Assembly (NCBI RefSeq): GCF_035917675.1
Contig: NZ_CP109104.1
Span: forward strand, 3,410,001 to 3,474,000
Length of the DNA stretch: 64,000 nt
Direction: 5' to 3'
From: Streptomyces sp. NBC_01775
GTDB lineage: Bacteria; Actinomycetota; Actinomycetes; Streptomycetales; Streptomycetaceae
This document shows, piece after piece, positions 25,539 to 36,352 of this stretch (positions within the stretch are counted from its first letter, which is position 1; every line of letters starts with the position of its first letter). A model generated the notes under the pieces. It was not told the origin of the DNA. It did no database searches and saw only the letters and a program-made list of their open reading frames with translations. A program made the translations under genes and the position numbers.

Positions 25539-26159
25539 CTATCCGGCGTCCGGAGAGGCGCTGGGGCTGGGGCGCGAACTCGGGCCGGCGCCGGGGGCGG
25601 TGCTGCTGCCGGTCTTCTCGCTCTTGGCCTGGAGCGCACCGGCGAGTTCGCCGAGCTGCTTGAAGGTCGCGGTCCCGGTGACCACGGTGACCGACTTGCC
25701 GTCGGCGGCGTTCCGTACGAGGGCGTCGTACTTCTCGCCCTGGTACCGCGTCCACTTCTCGCCGTCCACGCGCTGCGTCTTCGCGGTCTTCTCCGCGCCC
25801 TGGGTGACGTCCCTGATGAACCTCTCGGGGCGGCGCTGGTCGCTCTGCTCGACGGCGGCGTACTCGTCGTCCGGCGTCACGAAGCCCAGGTGCCAGGCGG
25901 CGCCCTTGGTGCCGTCGGCGGTGTAGCGGACGGAAGTCGCGCGCCAGTTCTCGGACAGCCCCTCGGGTGCGGCCACCGGATACGGCGCCGCGCGCCGTGC
26001 CGAGCTCAGCTCCATCCCGTAGCTCACGGGCTTGACCGGGTCCTGCTTGTCGTCGTGCGGAACGAACAGGTAGATCACGTACGCGGCGAGGAGGATCACC
26101 GCCAGCGAGATCACCATGTCGCGCACGGCCTGCGCGCCGCGCTTCTTGTCTGCTGCCAC
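25539..26159 (-). CDS. DUF4245 membrane-anchored protein
   Basis: A 206-residue protein with an N-terminal membrane anchor at about 14-33 (VISLAVILLAAYVIYLFV) and an extracytoplasmic DUF4245 domain to about 185, ending in a Pro/Ser tail. Starts at GTG. The family is unknown in function, but its divergent placement beside glpX is conserved across actinobacteria, including the M. tuberculosis Rv1099c-Rv1100 pair as I recall. Confidence 0.88.
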   Translation of the reverse strand: MAADKKRGAQAVRDMVISLAVILLAAYVIYLFVPHDDKQDPVKPVSYGMELSSARRAAPYPVAAPEGLSENWRATSVRYTADGTKGAAWHLGFVTPDDEYAAVEQSDQRRPERFIRDVTQGAEKTAKTQRVDGEKWTRYQGEKYDALVRNAADGKSVTVVTGTATFKQLGELAGALQAKSEKTGSSTAPGAGPSSRPSPSASPDAG

Positions 26160-26357
26160 GCCCCCATCGTCCCTTATGCCGGTCGGCGCCCCGCGCGAGG
26201 GGCCACCTCCGGGGCGGGCGGCGATCCGGCTCGCGCGGGGACGGCATTCTGCTCATACGTGGGCACCCCTGCTCACTCTGCCCCCGCCCGGTAGAGTCAA
26301 AGGCACCCTCAGCTGCCCCGCACGGCCGCCAGTCGCCGTACAGAAAGGTGTGTTCCG

Positions 26358-27392
26358 ATGACCGAACACCACCATCTTCCGTCTCCGCTCGAAGTCAGCC
26401 CGGAGGCACCCGACCGCAACCTCGCGCTGGAGCTCGTCCGGGTCACCGAGGCCGGGGCCATGGCGTCGGGCCGCTGGGTGGGGAAGGGCGACAAGAACGG
26501 CGCGGACGGTGCCGCGGTCCGGGCCATGCGCACGCTGGTCTCGACCGTGTCCATGAACGGTGTCGTGGTGATCGGCGAGGGCGAGAAGGACGAGGCCCCG
26601 ATGCTCTTCAACGGAGAGCGGGTCGGGGACGGGACGGGGGCCGAGTGCGATGTCGCCGTCGACCCGGTGGACGGCACCACCCTCACCGCCAAGGGCATGG
26701 GCAACGCCGTCTCCGTGCTGGCGGTCGCCGAGCGGGGCACGATGTTCGACCCGAGCGCCGTCTTCTACATGGACAAGCTCGTGACCGGCCCGGAGGCGGC
26801 GGAGTTCGTGGACATCACGGCACCGCCGGGTGTCAACATCCGCCGGATCGCCAAGGCCAAGGGCTGCGGCGTCGAGGACGTCACGGTCGTCGTGCTCGAC
26901 CGGCCGCGCCACGAGGGGCTGGTGAAGGAGGTCCGGGAGGCGGGCGCGCGGATCAAGTTCATCGCGGACGGCGATGTCGCGGGCGCCGTGATGACGGTCC
27001 GCGAGGAGACCGGCGTCGACCTGCTGCTGGGCGTCGGCGGTACCCCGGAGGGCATCATCGCGGCCTGCGCGATCAAGTGCCTCGGCGGGACCATACAGGG
27101 CAAGCTGTGGCCCAAGGACGAGGCCGAGCGGCAGCGGGCGCTGGACGCGGGCCACGACCTGGACCGGGTGCTCCAGACCGAGGACCTGGTCAGCGGCGAG
27201 AACGTCTTCTTCGTCGCCACCGGCATCACGGACGGCGACCTGCTGCGGGGCGTGCACTACCGCGGCGAGCGCGCCTACACCCAGTCGCTGGTGATGCGGT
27301 CCAGGTCGGGGACGATCCGCCAGATCGAGTCCGTCCACCGGCTCTCGAAGCTGCGCGCCTACAGCGCCGTCGACTTCGACCGCGCGCGCTGA
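26358..27392 (+). CDS. glpX: Class II fructose-1,6-bisphosphatase
   Basis: A 344-residue gluconeogenic enzyme converting fructose 1,6-bisphosphate to fructose 6-phosphate. Signature residues are seen in [11 protein letters not shown], the metal-binding DPVDGTT, and the C-terminal phosphate-binding region ([15 protein letters not shown]). Length is normal. The ATG lies 12 bases past an AGAAAGGTGTG ribosome binding region. Usually the only FBPase of streptomycetes. A hairpin follows. Confidence 0.96.
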   Translation: MTEHHHLPSPLEVSPEAPDRNLALELVRVTEAGAMASGRWVGKGDKNGADGAAVRAMRTLVSTVSMNGVVVIGEGEKDEAPMLFNGERVGDGTGAECDVAVDPVDGTTLTAKGMGNAVSVLAVAERGTMFDPSAVFYMDKLVTGPEAAEFVDITAPPGVNIRRIAKAKGCGVEDVTVVVLDRPRHEGLVKEVREAGARIKFIADGDVAGAVMTVREETGVDLLLGVGGTPEGIIAACAIKCLGGTIQGKLWPKDEAERQRALDAGHDLDRVLQTEDLVSGENVFFVATGITDGDLLRGVHYRGERAYTQSLVMRSRSGTIRQIESVHRLSKLRAYSAVDFDRAR

Positions 27393-27405
27393 TTCCCTGA
27401 CATCC

Positions 27406-27438
27406 CCGGACGGGCTCATCCCGATCGGGCCCGTCCGG
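27406..27438 (+). terminator. Terminator after glpX
   Basis: A 10-bp stem CCGGACGGGC/GCCCGTCCGG with a 13-base loop, 14 bases past the stop. A third copy of the right arm, CCCGTCCGG, follows and could form alternatives. Confidence 0.7.
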
Positions 27439-27500
27439 TCCCGGTCGAGCCCGTCCGGCGTTCGAGCGCCGGCCGCCTCGCCACTGGAACCGGCGGGCGC

Positions 27501-27775
27501 CGGGGCCGGCGGTTCCGCGGACGGGGTGCCGCCGTGCGCCTGCCGCCAGGTCACCAGGGCGAGGGCCGGCGTGCCGAGCTGAGCGGTGGCGTCGACGGCG
27601 AACTGGATCACCTCGAAGACGCCGCCCATCTCCTCGTCACCCGGTGGCGGCGCCGGCGCGAGCGCGATCCCCGAGCGCCGCAGCGCGCCCTCCCGGCGCA
27701 GCAGCCAGCGGTGCAGGGACCGCCCGTCTCCGGGCCGCTCACCGCTCCGCGAACCGAGAGTTGGACGTCCGTCAC
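27501..27775 (-). pseudogene. Frameshifted EACC1-type gene remnant
   Basis: From a GTG at 27775 one frame reads VTDVQLSVRGAVSG, the usual N-terminal strand of effector-associated constant component 1 (EACC1). The match then switches by a single-base shift to RSLHRWLLRREGALRRSG, then MGGVFEVIQFAVD and LALVTWRQAHGG, the body of the domain. The C-terminal strand and stop expected for the family are lacking, and the second frame simply runs on through antisense glpX. No caspase or other effector gene is adjacent. The intact relative is at 48987-49454, with matching SLHRWLL, MGG and TWR motifs. Confidence 0.68.
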
Positions 27776-27894
27776 ACACCCCGTAAAACGACGGAGGGAA
27801 CTTCCGGCACCTCTCCAACTCACCACGAGGCGCCGGGAGTGCCGCCTCCCGCCGTACGGTATGCGGCGCGGGTGGTCTCAGGAAGACAGAGGCT

Positions 27895-27946
27895 GGGGGT
27901 GTCGTTTGGATCACCCCGGGTCCGGGGTGATCCAAACGGCACCCCC
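27895..27946 (-). terminator. 25-bp terminator hairpin at the end of the WhiB-like gene
   Basis: Arms 27895-27919 and 27922-27946 pair over 25 bp with a single mismatch or wobble, making this the longest stem in the window. It starts inside the stop codon of the minus-strand WhiB-like gene and contains TTTGGATCACCCCGG. Confidence 0.92.
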
Positions 27947-28308
27947 TAGGCGATGCGGGGGACCTCCGCGGGCGCCGGGGGCCCGGTGGGCCGGCGGCGG
28001 CGGGAGAGGACGACGCGGCGCTCGGCGGCGGTGAGGCCGCCCCAGACGCCGTACGGCTCGGGCATCAGCAGCGCGTGTTCACGGCACTCGACGAGCACGG
28101 GACAGCGTGCGCAGACCCGCTTGGCCGCCTGCTCCCGGGAAAGCCGCGCGGCCGTGGGCTCCTTGGAGGGGGCGAAGAAGAGGCCGGCCTCGTCGCGGCG
28201 GCAGACAGCGTCCGCATGCCAGGGCCCCGCGTCATCATCACGCTCGGGTGTTCGCTGTGCGGGGATGGTGGCGGCTGCCTGCAGGGACTGATGCGGCGGT
28301 TGCAGCAC
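27946..28308 (-). CDS. wblI: WhiB-like Fe-S transcription factor
   Basis: A 120-residue protein with the WhiB fold: four cysteines in AVC, RVCARC and VEC, which ligate a [4Fe-4S] cluster, followed by the G-V/I-W-G-G turn (YGVWGGL) and a basic C-terminal tail (SRRRR). Such proteins sense redox or nitric oxide and act with the primary sigma factor. The segment DEAGLFFAPSKEPTAAR is characteristic of the copy encoded beside glpX and the fumarases in streptomycetes, which I recall as WblI. The symbol is from synteny. GTG start with an AGGAG ribosome binding site; a very strong terminator closes the gene. Confidence 0.9.
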   Translation of the reverse strand: MLQPPHQSLQAAATIPAQRTPERDDDAGPWHADAVCRRDEAGLFFAPSKEPTAARLSREQAAKRVCARCPVLVECREHALLMPEPYGVWGGLTAAERRVVLSRRRRPTGPPAPAEVPRIA

Positions 28309-28499
28309 GGTCTGCTCCTGACGAGACGACGAGGATTCCCCTTCATCCGTCTAGCTGCGCACGGCAGTTCGCGAGGCAGCCGTACGAGAGACGATGCCCG
28401 AGCCCTACCCGCTGTACGCGCCGGTATGCATTGCGTGGCGCCCCTCGCGCGCCGCTGCCGCGCTCCCGCACGCCGTTGCCCCGCGCCCGGCGCCCCCGC

Positions 28500-29273
28500 T
28501 CACAACTGCTTACGGAAGCGCTCCCGCAGGTTCTCGATGACCTTGCCGCGCTTGGGCTTGGCGTCCACACCGCCGAAGACCGCCGCGCCCTCCACCAGCA
28601 CGACGGGGGCGTCCGGATCCGGGGAGTCGGTGACCTGGACGTCGAAGCCGCCGAAGATCCCGGCGCCCTTCTGCTGGAGCGTCACGTTCTCCGGCACCCG
28701 GATCTCGATTCCTCCGAAGATCGCCGTGGCGTTGATCTGCACGTGCTGGTGCTCGAACAGCGCCTCGGTCAGGTCGATCACGATGCCGCCGAAACAGGCG
28801 AACGCGTTGATCTTGCGCGGCACCCGCCAGCGGCCCTTGCGCTCGGTGCCGCTGAAGATCGCGACCAGGTTCTCCTTGGGGCCGTAGCCGGGCACCGGCG
28901 GGCCCGAGGTGTGCGCCGCCGAGAAGGTGGCGAACCCCGAGGAGTAGGAGCCCGAAGCCACGCCGCGCTCACGCGCGCCGTATCCGTATTCGCCGGACGC
29001 CTCCCGGCGGCCCGCCGGGAGGTCGCGGACGATCGGCTCCAGCTCGCCCACGGTCTTGGCCGCGTAGACGGCCTCGACCCGCTCGCTGTGCTCCTCCGCG
29101 TCCAGCCTGCCCTCGGCGAGGGCCTCGCGCAGGATGTCGGCCACCCGGTCGCGGTCGGCGTCCGAGGCGCGGACCTCGGCCTCGGCCACGGGGGCCGGGG
29201 CGGGGGCAGGGGCTGGGGACCGCTCGGCGGTGGGCTGCTTTTCGAGCGAGGTGCGCGGAGAGTCTTCAGTCAC
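28500..29273 (-). CDS. DUF1707 protein with LiaF-like C-terminal domain
   Basis: A 257-residue protein. Residues about 36-88 are a DUF1707 domain (RASDADRDRVADILREAL, then GRLDAEEHSERV), a short helical module common in actinobacteria. The C-terminal 120 residues (FSGTERKGRWRVP, three FGG turns) match the beta-helical LiaF/cell-wall-active antibiotic response domain. No membrane segment is seen. GTG start. It is divergent from the class I fumarase gene and may share a control region with it. The likely role is cell-envelope stress; unproven. Confidence 0.9.
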   Translation of the reverse strand: MTEDSPRTSLEKQPTAERSPAPAPAPAPVAEAEVRASDADRDRVADILREALAEGRLDAEEHSERVEAVYAAKTVGELEPIVRDLPAGRREASGEYGYGARERGVASGSYSSGFATFSAAHTSGPPVPGYGPKENLVAIFSGTERKGRWRVPRKINAFACFGGIVIDLTEALFEHQHVQINATAIFGGIEIRVPENVTLQQKGAGIFGGFDVQVTDSPDPDAPVVLVEGAAVFGGVDAKPKRGKVIENLRERFRKQL

Positions 29274-29401
29274 GGGGGCAGCGTACCCAAACGCGATAGA
29301 TCGCGACTACCCCCACAACGTCGCCTTGCCGGGGCGCTCTACCCTGTGAGACGCGCGCTCCCATCGCCGAGGGCCGTAAGTGTGAGAGGAAGAGTCCCCG
29401 T

Positions 29402-31102
<1,701 letters not shown>

Positions 31103-31151
31103 CCGCCTGAACGCCCCCGGAGAGGCCCTCGGCCTCGCTCGTGCATGCATG

Positions 31152-31179
31152 AGGGCCCGTCAGCTTGCTGACGGGCCCT
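31152..31179 (+). terminator. Terminator after the class I fumarase gene
   Basis: A perfect 13-bp stem AGGGCCCGTCAGC/GCTGACGGGCCCT with a two-base nominal loop, 50 bases past the stop, followed by a T/C-rich run. The duplicated CTGTTCGTCGAG just after it has no obvious role. Confidence 0.88.
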
Positions 31180-31243
31180 GCCTGTTCCTGTTCGTCGAGA
31201 GCGGAGCCTGTTCGTCGAGGACGGAGTTCTCCGCGAGATCGTG

Positions 31244-31912
31244 TTACGCGCTCTTATGGGCCTTGTAGAAGCGGCCCACCGGCGGAAGCCAGACCATGAC
31301 GAGCGCGGCGATGCCGAATATGACGGCCCCGAAGCTGGTCAGGAACAGGCTGTTCGGAGGCTCGTCGCCCATGATCAACGTGTGCGGCAGGATGAACTGG
31401 ATCGCCGCCACGATGGTGATCAGCACCCGCGCCCAGCGCGCGCCCTTCCGCAGGACGAAGATGGCGAACAGCAGCAGACACAGCCCCATGAAGACGGCCA
31501 TGCCCGCCCGGATCTCCAGCGTCCCCTGGAAATCGCTCACCGCCTCGGTCCACAGGGACCCGGACATGTCCTTGATGTCCGAGGCGCTCATCCCGGAAGG
31601 CAGCCCGACGGCTTCGGGGTTGTTTTCCATGGCCTGACGCAAATAATCGTCAGTGAATTCCTTGCCGCCCGCGTAGACAATGAATGCCCCGATGAGCGAG
31701 AAAACGGCCGACAGTGCGGTGATGACCGTCACCACGACCACGAAGGCCGGACGTCTCGGCGGGGCGGACCGCGCGCGCCGCGAGTGAGGGGGCGCCTGTG
31801 GCCCGCCCTGCGGATGGGGGTAAGCCTGCGGTCCGCCCTGCTGGTCGGGGTACATCTGCGGCCCGCCCTGCGGGTTGGGATACGCCTGCGGCCCGGATTG
31901 CGGGTAGCTCAC
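31244..31912 (-). CDS. Four-helix membrane protein with Pro/Gln/Gly-rich N-terminus
   Basis: A 222-residue protein. Residues 1-45 are a cytoplasmic tail of PQGGPQ-Y-P repeats. Four hydrophobic helices follow at about 55-80, 132-150, 160-178 and 188-207, with an extracytoplasmic loop between the first two. The general design is widespread in Streptomyces, but I cannot assign a function. GTG start with GGAGCAAC upstream. It converges with the fumarase gene. Confidence 0.8.
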   Translation of the reverse strand: MSYPQSGPQAYPNPQGGPQMYPDQQGGPQAYPHPQGGPQAPPHSRRARSAPPRRPAFVVVVTVITALSAVFSLIGAFIVYAGGKEFTDDYLRQAMENNPEAVGLPSGMSASDIKDMSGSLWTEAVSDFQGTLEIRAGMAVFMGLCLLLFAIFVLRKGARWARVLITIVAAIQFILPHTLIMGDEPPNSLFLTSFGAVIFGIAALVMVWLPPVGRFYKAHKSA

Positions 31913-32200
31913 GTGGGGTTGCTCCTTGGAGCCTGAAAAGACTCGGTCGACTCAATATCGTCGCGATCTTTCCATCAGCACCAGGGTGGCGGCCAGCCTT
32001 TCGGTGAATAAATCTCCAGAATATTTCCGGTGTTCTGCCGGACAGTTCTGCCCCCGCTACGCATTCGCCGAACCGAAAGAAGAAGTCGCCGTCGCATCCC
32101 CTCAAAACCTCCGGCCGGGCCCCGCACGCCAGGGTCACCGGCGGGGTTCCGGGGCTAGGATCCTGCCTCTGACGGGTCGTGGGACGCGTGGGGGTGACCG
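31913..32200. other. Intergenic region before the NACHT gene
   Basis: This 288-base divergent gap is somewhat AT-richer than its surroundings. It should hold promoters for the membrane-protein gene and the NACHT gene. I see no clear hexamers or inverted repeats. Confidence 0.4.
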
Positions 32201-34009
32201 GTGGACGGGGGCGGGACGCGTGGCTCTCCCCGTTGGGAGAACCGGATCACCGGAGGCACGTTCGGCACCGTCGTACAGGCGGAACGCGTCGACGCCGTCC
32301 ACATCCACGTGCACGAGGAAGCGGCCGAGCTTCCCCAGCCGGCCTCCCGTCTCTTCGCGCTCGCGGGGCTGTTGGCCTGCTTCGGCGCCGTGCTGTGGGC
32401 CGTCCCGCCCGCGCCGTTGGGCGGAGCTGCCCTCGGCGAGCGGCTGCCGGGGCTGGCCGTGCTGGGGGCGGCGGTGCTGGCGGGCTCGGCCGGCGTGGGC
32501 CGCGTGCTGGAGCGGCGGCGCGGCGCCCGCCCTCGCGCGCCACTGCCCGCGCACCGCCTCGACCGGGCGGCCGAGGGGCTGGCCGCGGCGCTGGCCCGGC
32601 AGTACGGCAAGGAGGACCAGCTCGCCCTCTCGCCGGTGAGCACCCCCACCCCCATCCCCGTACGCTGGCAGGCCGCCGACCCGCTGGTCGCGGACCACGA
32701 GCCGAACGTGCTCGGCCACCCGGCGGGGGGTCACCCGGCGGGCGGCAGCCACCCGGCCGTTGACGGCCACCCCGCTGACGGCGGCCACCCGCCCGACGGC
32801 AGACACCCGGCGAACAGCGGTGATTCGTCCGGATCGCTGGACGCGGAGGGCGAGTTCGCCGGGACCGCCGCGTTCTTCGCCTCGCTTCCCCGGCAGCGGC
32901 TGGTCCTCCTGGGCGCGCCCGGCGCGGGGAAGACCGTCCTCGCCTACCGGCTGGCGCGCACCCTCCTGGAGGCGCGCGGCCCCGCCTCCGCCGCGCCCGT
33001 TCCCGTCGTACTGCCGCTGGCCTCGTGGAATCCGGGCGGGGACCAGGGGCTGTGGCAGTGGGCGGCCGAGCGGCTGTGCGCCGAGCACCCCGTGCCGCTG
33101 CCCACGCCCAAGGCCGCGCTCGACCTGATCGAGTCCGGCCGGGTGCTGCCCGTGCTCGACGGCTTCGACGAGCTCCCCCACTCCGCGCAGGCGGGCGCGC
33201 TCCGGCAGTTGCGCGCGAGCCTCGCCGAGCACGCGCGCTGCGTCCTCACCAGCCGTTCCGCCGAGTACACCCAGGCCGTGGACGGCGCCACGCTCCCGCT
33301 GCCCGGTGCCGTGGCCATCGAGCTGTGCCCGCTGACCACGGACGACCTGTGGCGCTATCTGCCCCGTACCAGCCGTCGCACCAGCCGCAGCGACCCCACA
33401 CACACCAAGTGGTCCCCGGTGCTGGAGCGGCTGGCCGACCCCGATGACACGGCACGTGAGACACGGGTGCTGCGCCGGGTGCTCAGCACCCCGCTGATGG
33501 TCGCGCTCGCCCGCGTCGCCTACAGCGAGACGGACGCCGACCCCGCCGAACTGTTCGGCGCCGGGCGCTTCACCACCCGGCAGGCCATCGAATGCGACAT
33601 GGGACTGGAGGAACCCGACACCGTGATCGCCTACGAGTGCGAGAACGTGACCGGCGGGGACCTCACCAGGCTCCGGCAGAGCGACCCCACCCTCGCGGCG
33701 GGCCCCCGGCTGCGCCTGCACGCCGCCCAGTTGGACTGTGGGCGCACGTGCTCCCCGGGAGAGACCCGCGCCTTCCTGGAGAGCCGCCCCGGCCCTTCCC
33801 GCCTGCCGTGGCGCGAGGACGACGGCGACGAGGCGTTCTACGCGGTGCGGCGCACGGGCGGGACGTACGAGCTGTCCCTGTGGGGCCGGTTCCGCACCGT
33901 CTCCGGAGGGACCAGCCAGCTGTGGGTGAGCGCACGCGTGGCCCCCCGGAACGCCGCGCTTGCCCAGAAGATCGTCAACAGCGCGTACACGCAGATCGGC
34001 GGCGAGTGA
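32201..34009 (+). CDS. NACHT-type NTPase, truncated and fused to an unrelated tail
   Basis: A 602-residue protein. The start (GGTFGTVVQAERVDAVHIH) resembles the N-terminal motif of actinobacterial conflict-system NTPases. Two membrane helices lie at about 50-70 and 80-100. His-Pro-Ala/Asp-Gly repeats fill about 170-205. The NACHT domain has Walker A GAPGAGKT (238-245), Walker B VLPVLDGFDELP (315-326) and a sensor-like LTSRSAEY. The homology stops at about residue 463 (FTTRQAIE), where relatives continue into helical and repeat regions. Residues 464-602 are a Cys-containing domain (YECENV, DCGRTC, then alternating beta-like strands) that I do not recognise. GTG start preceded by GGGGGTGACC. 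It is inserted among core TCA-cycle genes. NACHT proteins of this kind act in phage defence and programmed cell death; here activity is uncertain. Confidence 0.78.
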   Translation: MDGGGTRGSPRWENRITGGTFGTVVQAERVDAVHIHVHEEAAELPQPASRLFALAGLLACFGAVLWAVPPAPLGGAALGERLPGLAVLGAAVLAGSAGVGRVLERRRGARPRAPLPAHRLDRAAEGLAAALARQYGKEDQLALSPVSTPTPIPVRWQAADPLVADHEPNVLGHPAGGHPAGGSHPAVDGHPADGGHPPDGRHPANSGDSSGSLDAEGEFAGTAAFFASLPRQRLVLLGAPGAGKTVLAYRLARTLLEARGPASAAPVPVVLPLASWNPGGDQGLWQWAAERLCAEHPVPLPTPKAALDLIESGRVLPVLDGFDELPHSAQAGALRQLRASLAEHARCVLTSRSAEYTQAVDGATLPLPGAVAIELCPLTTDDLWRYLPRTSRRTSRSDPTHTKWSPVLERLADPDDTARETRVLRRVLSTPLMVALARVAYSETDADPAELFGAGRFTTRQAIECDMGLEEPDTVIAYECENVTGGDLTRLRQSDPTLAAGPRLRLHAAQLDCGRTCSPGETRAFLESRPGPSRLPWREDDGDEAFYAVRRTGGTYELSLWGRFRTVSGGTSQLWVSARVAPRNAALAQKIVNSAYTQIGGE

Positions 34010-34081
34010 CCCGGCGCACCACGGCCCTGCCGGGAATGCGGTGCCGGGTGCGGGACGCTGGTGGCCTAGGAGGTGCACCCC

Positions 34082-35485
34082 ATGAACGACAGCACTGAGT
34101 ACAGGACCGAGCACGACTCGATGGGCGAGGTACGGGTGCCCGCGCACGCCAAGTGGCGGGCGCAGACCCAGCGTGCCGTGGAGAACTTCCCCATCAGCGG
34201 CCAGCGTCTGGAGCGCGCGCACATCGAGGCGCTGGCCCGTATCAAGGCGGCGGCGGCCGTGGTCAACGGGCGCCTGGGGGTGCTCGACGGACCGCGCGCC
34301 GAGGCCGTGCGCGAGGCGGCCGAGGAGGTCGCGCGCGGGGACTGGGACGAGCACTTCCCCGTCGACGTCTTCCAGACCGGCTCGGGCACCTCCTCGAACA
34401 TGAACATGAACGAGGTCGTGGCGACGCTGGCGAGCGAACGTCTGGGCGCGGACGGCCCCGATGTGCACCCCAACGACCACGTCAACGCCAGCCAGTCCTC
34501 CAACGACGTCTTCCCCTCCTCCATCCACATCGCCGCGACGGCCGCCGTCACCGCCGATCTGATCCCGGCACTCCAGCGGCTGGCCGGGTCGCTGGAGGCC
34601 AAGGCGGAGGAGTTCGCCGAGGTGGTCAAGTCGGGGCGCACCCACCTGATGGACGCGACGCCGGTCACGCTCGGCCAGGAGTTCGGCGGCTACGCGGCAC
34701 AGGTCCGGCACGGCGTGGAGCGGCTGCGCGCCTCGCTGCCCCGGCTGGCCGAACTCCCGCTGGGCGGCACGGCCGTAGGCACCGGAATCAACACCCCGCC
34801 CGGATTCTCGGCCGACGTCATCGCGGAGGTGGCCCGCGCCACCGGGCTGCCGCTGACCGAGGCGCGCGACCACTTCGAGGCGCAGGGCGCCCGCGACGGC
34901 CTGGTGGAGACCTCGGGCCAGCTCAGGACCATCGGGGTGAGCCTCACCAAGATCTCCAACGACCTGCGCTGGATGGCCTCCGGGCCGCGCACGGGGCTGG
35001 CCGAGATCGCCCTGCCCGACCTCCAGCCGGGCTCCTCGATCATGCCGGGGAAGGTCAACCCCGTGATCCCGGAGGCCGTCTTGATGGTGGCGGCCCAGGT
35101 CACGGGCAACGACGCGACGGTGGCCGCGGCCGGCGCCGCGGGCAACTTCGAGCTGAACGTGATGCTTCCGGTGATCGCCAAGAATGTGCTGGAGTCGGTG
35201 CGGCTGCTGGCCAACGCCTCCCGCCTGCTGGCCGAGCGCACCGTGGACGGGATCACCGCGAACGCGGAGCGCGCCCGGGAGTTCGCCGAGTCCTCCCCCT
35301 CCGTCGTCACTCCGCTCAACAAGTACATCGGCTACGAGAACGCGGCGGCCGTCGTCAAGAAGGCCATCGCCGAACGCCTCACCATCCGGGAGGCCGTGCT
35401 GGGAAGCGGCTACGTCGAGCGGGGCGAGCTGACGCTCCAGCAGTTGGACGAGGCCCTGGACGTCCTGCGGATGACGCACCCCTGA
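34082..35485 (+). CDS. fumC: Class II fumarate hydratase
   Basis: A 467-residue cofactor-free fumarase. It has [10 protein letters not shown] near the active site, the [13 protein letters not shown] region, [12 protein letters not shown] with the catalytic His, and the superfamily signature [12 protein letters not shown]. The ATG at 34082 is chosen because AGGAGG ends eight bases upstream; a GTG three codons earlier overlaps that site. It is the oxygen-stable counterpart of the class I enzyme at 29402-31102. Confidence 0.96.
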   Translation: MNDSTEYRTEHDSMGEVRVPAHAKWRAQTQRAVENFPISGQRLERAHIEALARIKAAAAVVNGRLGVLDGPRAEAVREAAEEVARGDWDEHFPVDVFQTGSGTSSNMNMNEVVATLASERLGADGPDVHPNDHVNASQSSNDVFPSSIHIAATAAVTADLIPALQRLAGSLEAKAEEFAEVVKSGRTHLMDATPVTLGQEFGGYAAQVRHGVERLRASLPRLAELPLGGTAVGTGINTPPGFSADVIAEVARATGLPLTEARDHFEAQGARDGLVETSGQLRTIGVSLTKISNDLRWMASGPRTGLAEIALPDLQPGSSIMPGKVNPVIPEAVLMVAAQVTGNDATVAAAGAAGNFELNVMLPVIAKNVLESVRLLANASRLLAERTVDGITANAERAREFAESSPSVVTPLNKYIGYENAAAVVKKAIAERLTIREAVLGSGYVERGELTLQQLDEALDVLRMTHP

Positions 35486-35555
35486 TGAGGGCTCCTTCGG
35501 GGGACTGCGGGCCGGCTCACGGCGGAGGGACGGGGTGGGCGCCTAAGATCCGCTC

Positions 35556-36248
35556 ATGACAGCGGAACCCACCGCGCCCCCGGCGCACTGGCCCACGGGA
35601 GCCCACATCCTGTGGCGCTACCGCGCCAACGGCGCCGCCCATCCCCATATCTGCCGTCCCGTCACCGTCGTGTGCGACACCCCGGAGCTGCTGGCGGTCT
35701 GGATGGCACCGGGCACGGTCTGCGTCAGACCGGAGCTGGCCGACGGCACGCCCGTCCACAGCGAGCCGCTCGCCACCCGCTACACCAAGCCGCGCAGGCA
35801 CGCGCTCGGCCGGTGGACCGGCATGGGCGTGCTCAAGCTGGCACAGCCCGCGGAGCCCTGGTCGGTGTGGCTGTTCTGGGACCGGGGCTGGCGGTTCAAG
35901 AACTTCTACGTGAATCTGGAGGAACCCCGCCTGCGCTGGCCGGGCGGGGTGGACTCGGAGGACCACTTCCTCGACATCGAGGTGTATCCGGACAGGCGCT
36001 GGGCATGGCGGGACGAGGACGAGTTCGCCGAGGCCCAGCGCGTGGGCCTGATGGACGCCGCGCAGGCCGAACGGGTCCGCGAGGCCGGCGGGCGCGCCGT
36101 GGCGGCGATCCGTTCGTGGGGGCCGCCGTTCGCGGACGGCTGGGAGCGCTGGCGCCCCGACCCGGCGTGGCCGGTGCCCGAACTGCCGGACGACTGGGAC
36201 AGGCCACCGTTCAACACGTGCCTGCACCGGCCTCCCGGTGCCCCTTGA
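35556..36248 (+). CDS. DUF402 family protein
   Basis: A 230-residue cytoplasmic protein with a beta-barrel-like DUF402 core (about residues 15-165), including LFWDRGWRFKNFYVNLEEP and the acidic DSEDHFLDIEVYPD. In related proteins such as FomD these acidic residues bind metal for nucleotide-phosphate hydrolysis. A helical tail rich in Arg, Asp and Glu follows. It sits directly downstream of fumC, an arrangement kept in other streptomycetes. Substrate unknown. Confidence 0.88.
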   Translation: MTAEPTAPPAHWPTGAHILWRYRANGAAHPHICRPVTVVCDTPELLAVWMAPGTVCVRPELADGTPVHSEPLATRYTKPRRHALGRWTGMGVLKLAQPAEPWSVWLFWDRGWRFKNFYVNLEEPRLRWPGGVDSEDHFLDIEVYPDRRWAWRDEDEFAEAQRVGLMDAAQAERVREAGGRAVAAIRSWGPPFADGWERWRPDPAWPVPELPDDWDRPPFNTCLHRPPGAP

Positions 36249-36352
36249 TACGCCCCCATACTGCAAACGTAGGATCAACGTCCGTAAACATACTGCTGCA
36301 CAACTCCCCTCACCCCCCGGGGATTTGCCCGGCAGCCAGGAAGGAGCCAGCC

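Noticed and set aside
26253..27935. 560-codon minus-strand frame across glpX
   Set aside because: Only its first part has meaning, as the second frame of the EACC1 remnant. The remainder is antisense glpX.
31181..31243. Integration site from the duplicated CTGTTCGTCGAG
   Set aside because: The 12-base direct repeat is short, close-set and without integrase or tRNA; simple local duplication explains it.
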